This document shows positions 56,700-64,000 of a stretch of DNA of 64,000 nt, piece after piece. The notes under the pieces are model-generated. The model made no database searches, was not told the origin of the DNA, and saw nothing but the letters and a program-made list of their open reading frames with translations. The position numbers were made by a program, and so were the translations under genes. Position 1 is the stretch's first letter. Every line of letters begins with the position of its first letter. Source of the stretch: Isoetes taiwanensis (lineage: Eukaryota; Streptophyta; Lycopodiopsida; Isoetales; Isoetaceae); contig JAJEKV010000063.1 of the NCBI GenBank assembly GCA_021234155.1, positions 652,947 through 716,946 of the forward strand, given 5' to 3'.

Positions 56700-57664
56700 G
56701 AACTCTGAAATGAAAACATCAGAATATAAACATTCCAGAGCTTTCGAGTAGTGACATAGGCTCATATAGGTGCATGACATCCAGTCTTTCCCTGAAAATA
56801 GACTTCAAGTATAATCCCAATTTGAATGGTTGTACCTTGAATAATTCTTGGAGGTTATCATCATTAATACCAAAGGTCTCTTGAATATGCTTGTATGATG
56901 GGCAAAAGAGCAAAGCATGGGCCTCATCTTCAACCTGTGGTTCCGCCAAAGCAGCATGGACATAACTGATCTTCGCGAGCTAAATCTTGCCATCTCCCAG
57001 TTTCTATGGCGATGTGATGGGAGGAGAGCCACGTCCTGGAAATGATTTTTCTCAGGTTTAGGCTTATCTCTTGTCCGAGATATGGCTACTCGCCATAGAT
57101 ATCAAGGCTATTTATTTCCTTTTTATAGAAGACCGCTTTCACACTATTTTCACAATCTTCCCAAAGCTTGGCAATTGCTTTTGCTGATACAAATGTTTGT
57201 AATACATCCCATTTATGAGGCCAGCTGTCGGGCAATATATCCCATTTATTCGCCCATTTGATTACTATAGTATACCATCCATTTAGTTTCCCTTGCGAGT
57301 GTATAAGCGCCAAGGTAGGGAGACGCTCTGGGTCAAGATTTGAGATTCTATTTAGATAGTGTAGCGTTTAGTAGAGCGCATCAATCTCAATTGGAACTGT
57401 TCATGTCTTCGCCAAGAGCATGATATATGGTGTTTGAGCCTCGGCACCCAATTCTTCAATGGGAAATCTCTTTTGTACTCTCTCTAGCTTTTCCCATCCT
57501 GATTTTGCCAACCCAGGTGCCCAGACTAGACACCCATGTAACATTACTGGTTTGACTAACACACCAAAAAGTAGCTTGCGCATGTGCCAACTTTCAAGAT
57601 TATTTTGCGCAAAGATCTGAAATAGAGCAAATAGTGCTCTTAACCTACCTATTGCCCTCTTTGA
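56700..57664 (-). pseudogene. LINE ORF2 C-terminal relic, copy 2
   Basis: Clearer than copy 1. The minus strand reads LLFGVLVKPVMLHG then CLVWAPGLAKSGWEKLERVQ (57401-57583), a Trp-rich helix segment (57086-57313), and VEDEAHALLFCPSY (about 56900-56945), each matching the C-terminal part of the LINE at 3200-3890 in order. The EN and RT domains are missing and the 5' truncation point is about 57664. Confidence 0.88.
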
Positions 57665-58984
57665 TGCTGCAACAGTCCATTGGGGCTGTTGCTGGCAATG
57701 GCCCTCATGGCAGTGAGGAATTTGAGGTCATAAATTCGTCCGAGGCTGCTGTTCTTGGAGGTAATGTTCTTGCAGGTGCAGATGATGTTCTTCCAGGTGC
57801 AGGTGCAGATGAGAGAGAGGCGTATCCCGTGTTTATGTTTACTGGGGAGCTCCCTGTTTTTGAAGACAGGGGGCCTGGCAGGCAGTGAGAAAGAAGGTGG
57901 TTGTGAAGCCTTGAAGAGGTCCTGTTCCACAGAGAGAGCCCTGTTCATTGGATGTAAGTGTCACTGTTAGCATAGGTGGAGTGGATGTGTGGGACGATAT
58001 ATACAATTCTGTATGTAGATTTTTGGATACGGAGTGCTTTAGTGGTATCGTTAGTTTAGAGAGGGGTTCAGACTTAGATCATCTTCATGTGCAGTGCGTG
58101 TTTAGAATTGGTTTGTCAGGCCCCATAGCTGTGAATGCAAGGCTGAAGAAATATTTGGGATGGAACACTCACAAGCTTTGTGTTGATTGATGCTTGGATG
58201 CTTCCGTCAAACACAGTGTTTAATTCAGAGCCGTGCATGGAGGCTGCGTGGCGTCTAACTCTCAATCCAAAGCATGCCTCTCATGTGATGTTAGAAGTGT
58301 TGTCTATGGCCTTCCCCGTGGAATAGTCCCAGTTGAACGAATTGGAAAACGTAGAAGAAGATTTTGGGATGCTGAGGTTGTGGTTGGTGTCCATGAAGAT
58401 CGTGCCAATGAGGAAGATAACAGCCAAGAATGTGGAGAGGAAGCAGTTGAGGCCCCTGTAGACACACGCTTGGCTGGCTGCCCTTCTTATATCCCACTTA
58501 GCTTTGGAGATTGGTCATTTTCTGCACAGTAAGTAGAGGTCCCCCTTTTCATTTTCTCATATACAAAGTGTTTGGCTTTTATGTAGGCACAGTTAAAGAT
58601 GTTGGGAACGCTATGAGCGAGGGCGATAGGAATGCTGTTTTCAGCCCTCTTGTGAATGTAGATACAGAGTCGGATGAAGAGATTGAGAAGTACACCCATA
58701 TTGCAGATGAGAATAGGTCTGAATGTTTTCACCTCCATGTAGATGTAGATTTGCTGACAAAAGAGACCATGATGAGTATCAAGGAATGCCGAACAGTTTT
58801 GGGAAACACCGTTCAACGCTTGGATGAAGCATTGCATTGCATGGATATGGAAGATCTGAAAATCTCTTTGAAGCAGCGCAGGGTTTTTTGTGGTTACATG
58901 AATTTGATGCGGGCTCTCCTGATAAAGCACAACAATGCGCTAGAGCGTCTTGGGAAGACTTACTTTCGGACCATGCAGGCTTGA
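57664..58984 (+). pseudogene. HUH/Rep-like degenerate locus, copy 2
   Basis: Several open segments on the plus strand. 57634-57888: Gly/Ala/Glu-rich, ending ELPVFEDRGPGRQ. About 57885-58190, in one frame with a TGA at about 57912: KKVVVKP, then VSIGGVDVWDDIYNSV, FSGIVSLERG and SDLDHLHVQCVFRI, then RLKKYLGW. The LERG...HLHVQ pattern (His codons 58080-58082 and 58086-58088) resembles the HUH metal-binding motif of Rep proteins, as in CRESS-virus or replitron-type Reps. 58233-58532 (basic KRRRRFW, then acidic) and 58577-58984 (acidic, then helical, ending RTMQA) follow, perhaps across an intron at 58530-58586. The Rep catalytic Tyr and any helicase are not seen. Family assignment is tentative. 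Confidence 0.42.
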
Positions 58985-61900
58985 AGCGCTTGCCATAGCT
59001 CCTATGGATGTGGTTTAGGTTTTGGTTTATGATGTTTTTCTGTTCTGTTGTGGTGCAGACCATGGAGCTTCGTCTACAAGCTCCTTTGGGCACTTTTGTT
59101 GGCTGCTATTGTTGATGTCTGTAATATACAAGGATCCTTTGTAAAGTATGGCGTTTTGAATACATGCCAGTTGGCATGTTTGTTTTGAAAATAAGTGTGT
59201 AATGTGGATGCAATGGTGTTCTTGGTTTTCTTAACCTGTATAGCATGAACTATTGCTTATATGTATGTACGTATTTATGGCATATGGGGTGCACAAAATT
59301 ATACATGGGGCTGATGTGTAAAATGGGCAGCCCTTGATGTGGCATATTCATGGAATTACAGTTCAATTCAATGGATAAGAATGAGCAATAAGGAATAAGC
59401 AAAAAATAATGTCTTTATCTCTAACATATAATTGTAATAAGGAATGTAAGGGGGCAGCTTAGGCATATATGTTCTTATGGAAAATTATGATTGTTCAATT
59501 TTACTTATAGAAATTATGATTGTGATTAAAATTGAACACGTGTAAGCACACAAAAAAATTGGAAGTAGTTCTTTCTGGAACTTTCGAGTATGTGCTATAG
59601 GATATTCTAGAACGTTGTTGGGTGTTCGAAAAAGCTTCTTTCGGCTTCTCGACGTTTCCATTCTATTCTTTGGCCTCATGTATAACTATTCTTCGGCCTC
59701 ATATATAAAGGGTAAATGTCAGCTGCTCGGATCAAACTGCAGTTGTGGCATCTAAAAGTTCAGAGGTGTCAGTTATGGATAAGCAGAGCCAAAGGCAGGG
59801 AAAGCATAATATGGTTGCTTTTACGTATGTATTTAAGAGGCCAGACCGCATAGGCATAATCTGGATGCCTTTACATTTTAGATTATGTTAGTCGAGAGGT
59901 GGAGCATTTTTTTTTAAGCTTAAGAAATCATCAGAAAGACCTGATTTGATCAGATATCAGCGTACCAAGATTGGAATTTGAAGCATTGGTTTATTCTCAG
60001 CTTCATGGTCATTAGATTACAGAAACCTACGCCAGTGTCCCAGATGTGAGTCTATACTGGCGCCCACAAGCACAAGTATGAATTCAAGATTTGAGGTAGT
60101 GCGCGGATTGATTTAGTCTTTTCCTTTGTACCCGTACAAACAGAAATATCAATCTGCAATTGCTGTCAGAAGCGAAGGGTCTGCGACACTAGCTTAATTC
60201 AGGGGTTGTCAATGCGTTTGCTACACAACCTCAATTGCTTTGTTCAGAACAATCTAGCTCCACAATCATTGATTTTTTTGAGAAAAATCCATGTGAAGAT
60301 AACTTTACAGCGAGGTGTCTGGTCGACTGTTCATAGACCAGTTAGTACAAAGACGAGCAAGTGCAAGGATAAAAGCATAAAATTCATCAATCTCCAAAGA
60401 TATAGGATACAATTTTACATCTCACTGTAAGGCATTACTCTGGCAAAGCGAATACAGGAAAACATAACAGTTTGCTTACTTTTTTGGGACACACCGATGT
60501 CTTGCCAACCTTCATCGCATTTCTCTGCCTGTAAGAAATTTTCTTATAACAAAGTGCATCATAAATCTGGTGCATGTTCTATCTACAATCGATTGTATGC
60601 AAAGACTATCAATGCATAATGTCAACATGTCGAGCAGCTTTTTGTTTGGACAATCGAGAAAATTTGCCGCATGTTTTCTCCAAACATTCTGGAACAGTTG
60701 GTAACTCATGATTTGTTCTATCATCAAGCTGTTTGATAGTATCCAGGAAGCACATGATGTGCCCTTTGATAATAACTCCTCCAAAGTTATTTCTCTTCCA
60801 TCAATTCAAAATAATCAAACGAAGTCCTATGCACTAAAAAAGGTAACTTTGTGATTGTTAGTGGGGTATTCAAAATAACTGGGTTGTTCCTTGAGAATTA
60901 ATCAGCATAGTGGGATGTCTTTGTTTGATGTTGTGGCAATATTGCCAATACTAGGACCCTGGGTGCACCACATAATTGTACGAAGTTCAGATAGTCTTGG
61001 CATACGATTGTATGAAGTTGAGATAGTCCATACTTTTTAAAATATTACAAACAACTAGTGTGATGCATATCACATGAACAAAAGGTGCATCCATTTAATT
61101 ATATAGTATTTATCAAAATATCATTACAGACATTCACTTAAAGTTCTTCATTCCATTTCTTTCTACTTAATGTTCTCAGAAATGTTGTTCAAAGCAAAAT
61201 TAACAGATTGCTCGAAAGGCATATGATTGTCAACATCATAATCCAATTATCTTCACAAGATGCAAACTAAAAAGCACAAAGGCGGCAGTGAATACTGCCG
61301 TGACAAATTCTTGTACAATAACATAGTCGTAAAAAGAAATTGTCATATGAAAAGGGCGTAAGGATACAAAACCCAACTAAGACAGTGTGAAAGCAAACTT
61401 TTCTTCCTTGCTTATATGGACCAGTAGAAATTCTTAAAAAATGAGACATCTCTGTCGTGTGAAAAGGCCCTTATATTTGTGTACACCCTTGTTGTACCTA
61501 ATCTTTTATCCTTGTGCTATGGCGGTGGAGGCATACAATAGTACATGGGTATATGTAGATTTTTTGCGTAAAGTTTCAAATCTCTAATTAATATTTGACT
61601 TGTATCTTAATTTCCTCATATGGTGGAGAAATGATATGCTGAGGTCGAAAATCCAGTTTGATTCCATCAAGGTTTTTAGTGGACAATGGAGAGTGGGATA
61701 GGGAATAGGTAAGGGAATATTATGTACATCAAATAATAAAGAGAAATAAGTGATATTAGGGATAAATGGTCAAAATGAATTTTCCACATAGTCATATAGT
61801 TTTAAAATCGTCGCAGCAAGTGAAATAGAAGTCAATTGATATTTACTGTTCAAAACCTTGTTGGCGTTCAACAAATGCTGAAAGAAAACAAGCCACAAGG

Positions 61901-64000
61901 TATGCTACCGCCCCCTTCATATGCAAACCCATGAAGAAGCCCTAAATAGCCTTGTAACGACCTCCTGCATTGCTTATGGTTTCCTTATTCACAACCACTG
62001 CATAGAAACCTTATCATTCAAATGTAAAGTGGCCAAGCCCATACCTCAAAACAAAGACCAAAACTACAAAAGTGAGAACTTAAACAAAAAAAAAAAAAAA
62101 AAAACTATTTATAGAAGCAACTAGAAAATCCATGGTTGATTAACAACAGAAGGACCAAAACTACAAAAGTGAACTTAAACAAAAAAGCAAAACTACTTGA
62201 GAAGAATCAGATAGAAGCAAAACTACTTGAGAAGAATCAGATAGCTGATTTAGGCTAATTAAATCCATTTCATAACTATTCGCAGATCTTGATGTCATCT
62301 TGCTGATGCACACGGAATCACAGGAATGAAGTAAAGGGATAACGTCTAGCATAACAAAACCTTAGAAAACAATTGGTCGACATCTGCATGGGGGCTTTTA
62401 AATCTTGAGTTGGAAATAAAGACAAAAATAACTATGGCCACATGGTTGCTTCTTTTCTAAAACATCAATGGCTAAGCACTCTAGAAATAATATTTAATAC
62501 ACCGCATGCATACGAGTCGTAGTAAAACCATAAGTTTACAAAAGTACAAAGGAAACCCTTTATAAAAAATAAAAATAAATAAAAACTCGTTGGTTTCTCT
62601 ATTCTATTCTTGGTGGGCTTCTTCTCTTTGCGATCTCTTCTAGACAGCTCCCACTCCAGACTGGCGTTGTCTACTGTTGAATCTTCTCCATGATGTAAAC
62701 CAAGTTATTTAAAGATGTCCGCTCCCCCGATTTTTTTATTTTTTATTTTTTGGTTATAGAACTTTTAGCAGAGCTTGATTAACTCAGCAGAGTTCATTAG
62801 GAATCAACATTTGATTTAGAGTTAGTTAGTGCATAATTCAATAGAGAGCAGCAGATTTTCGCATAATTCTCCATATTTCCATAACCATAACAAGGTTGTA
62901 AATTCCTTACTTCCATTCCATGGCTTCAAATTGTTTTTGTAAAGATTTTGATATCTTGAGTTCTAATTCTGCTTGTAATTTTCCCTCTCGTCCGAATGCC
63001 AAAGCTTTCCTCTTGTGAGCACTAAAGGTGTCATCTCTACTAAATTATAATTTAAACACTTATGATGCCACAATGTTTCTTTTATGAGCACGGAATGTGT
63101 TATCCTCTAGTGATACGTATATTAAAACGTATGTGTATATTAAAACGTATGTGCCGTATCTAACGTATCTTAAAATAAATTAGATTGTTTAGATACTTGG
63201 ATATTTTTTATACACATATTTTTTCGTATCCATCTTTAGATGCTTTAGAAGTAATGTTTGAGACTAAGGCTTCCAAGCCAATGGCCCAGATTGCATGATT
63301 CTTGGGCATATGCTAGGTTATTCTCCTCACCAATGGTCAGGTGTGCTAAAACAAAATGTTTATAAACATTTGAGATCTTAAACAAGTGGCTAAATTATGT
63401 AAATTTTGCATTTTATGTTAAATTTTAGAGGAATGGCATTGCAAGCATTTGCATTGCTCCAGCCTGGAAATGCCTTGTATCATTATTTATTTCATCTCAT
63501 TACGTTGAAATTTTAGACCCTCTTTTGCTAACAATAATGTTAGCAGATATTTTGTCTGAACGCATAGATACTAAGGAAGTGTATTCTATATATGAGCATA
63601 GTAAATCAATTTACTCTGAAGTCATTTCAGTTTTGGACAGCTACATACATAACCAGTAGGCAGGTATACCACCTTGAATATAATTAGCAAAGATCTTGAA
63701 TTAGGACAGAACTTGAACTGTCCAACTTTACGAGCCTAAAATATTCAAGATTGCCAATGTCGTTAGGTGGAGTGAGCTTAAAATCAGTACTCCATTTTGC
63801 AGGAAATAATTTTAGCTTTGTTTAGCCATTGCTATAGAGCTCTCTCTTGTAAGAATGAAGTCTATTGCTTCTTCGACATCTTTCACGACCTATAAATTAC
63901 TTCTTTAACATAAGAAGTCAAGCTCAAAATATAGTGCAAATAGTACATACCTTATCAGCTGAATAACAAGCATCATCTTCTTTATCCTGAAAGCAACCAG
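58985..64000. other. 5 kb without recognisable gene (copy 2)
   Basis: A minus-strand 90-codon open frame at 60512-60784 is conserved with copy 1 (33554-33823), but its family is unknown. Short tandem units at about 62186-62245 (30-bp period) and 63119-63150, an A-run near 62083, and otherwise AT-rich DNA. Transposon-like, but no terminus or protein motif found. Confidence 0.45.

Larger units (their letters stand above)
43281..64000 (+). repeat. Large direct repeat, copy 2 (runs to the window edge)
   Basis: Begins at GGCAATTTACTAG (43281) and matches 16394-37140 throughout. Its left flank does not match the sequence left of copy 1. The end lies at or beyond the window boundary. Confidence 0.98.

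Noticed and set aside
57884-58100. Intact geminivirus- or CRESS-virus-type Rep integrated in the genome
   Set aside because: Only one HUH-like motif is visible; no Rep Tyr motif, helicase or viral origin nonanucleotide was found, so a viral origin is not supported.

Overview
The window reads as nuclear DNA of a land plant. It has spliced genes with short GT-AG introns, a plant-type LMBR1-domain membrane protein gene, tandem plant-style 2-oxoglutarate/Fe(II) dioxygenase (2OGD) genes, and a dense load of LINEs, Helitrons and LTR relics. Base composition is AT-rich and genes are sparse. A fern or another seed-free plant would fit, but the sequence alone does not settle the species.

Layout. 1-11382 is nested transposons. 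Two LINEs lie head to tail in the + orientation (1-4168 and about 4314-6797). The second is cut off inside ORF2 by a minus-strand autonomous Helitron (6797-11382), which keeps a good 5' terminus but has lost its 3' end. 11383-12762 holds an orphan LINE-type 3' tail with a (CTTAT)13 array. 12763-16406 is best read as a non-autonomous Helitron, with A|TC at its start and a hairpin plus CTAG|T at its end; it carries what looks like captured exon debris, including an endo-mannanase-like fragment.

From 16394 a block of about 20.7 kb begins, and it recurs in the same orientation at 43281-64000 (the window edge). Each copy holds, in order: a 14-exon LMBRD2-like gene, a non-coding stretch, two paralogous 4-exon 2OGD genes, a minus-strand LINE ORF2 relic, a degenerate locus with an HUH/Rep-like motif, and about 5 kb with no recognisable gene. 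The 6.1-kb spacer (37141-43280) holds a LINE reverse-transcriptase relic and two related but unequal LTRs of a minus-strand Copia-type element.

The two copies disagree mainly by homopolymer-length changes and by distortions at CAG/CTG sites. The CAG/CTG distortions are concentrated in the transposon-like parts and nearly absent from the genes. Lesions in the LMBRD2 gene are complementary between copies: nearly every broken exon is intact in the other. This suggests that much of the apparent pseudogenisation is consensus error, and that the repeat could be a recent duplication or two haplotypes joined in assembly. A few larger indels (114, 24 and 16 bp) do look like real differences.

The most interesting biology is (1) ORF1 and ORF2 of both LINEs lying in the same frame, separated by one UAG at identical spacing, with no AUG ahead of the endonuclease motif; (2) the gene-fragment-carrying Helitron whose 3' terminus coincides with the duplication breakpoint; and (3) the HUH-like locus.
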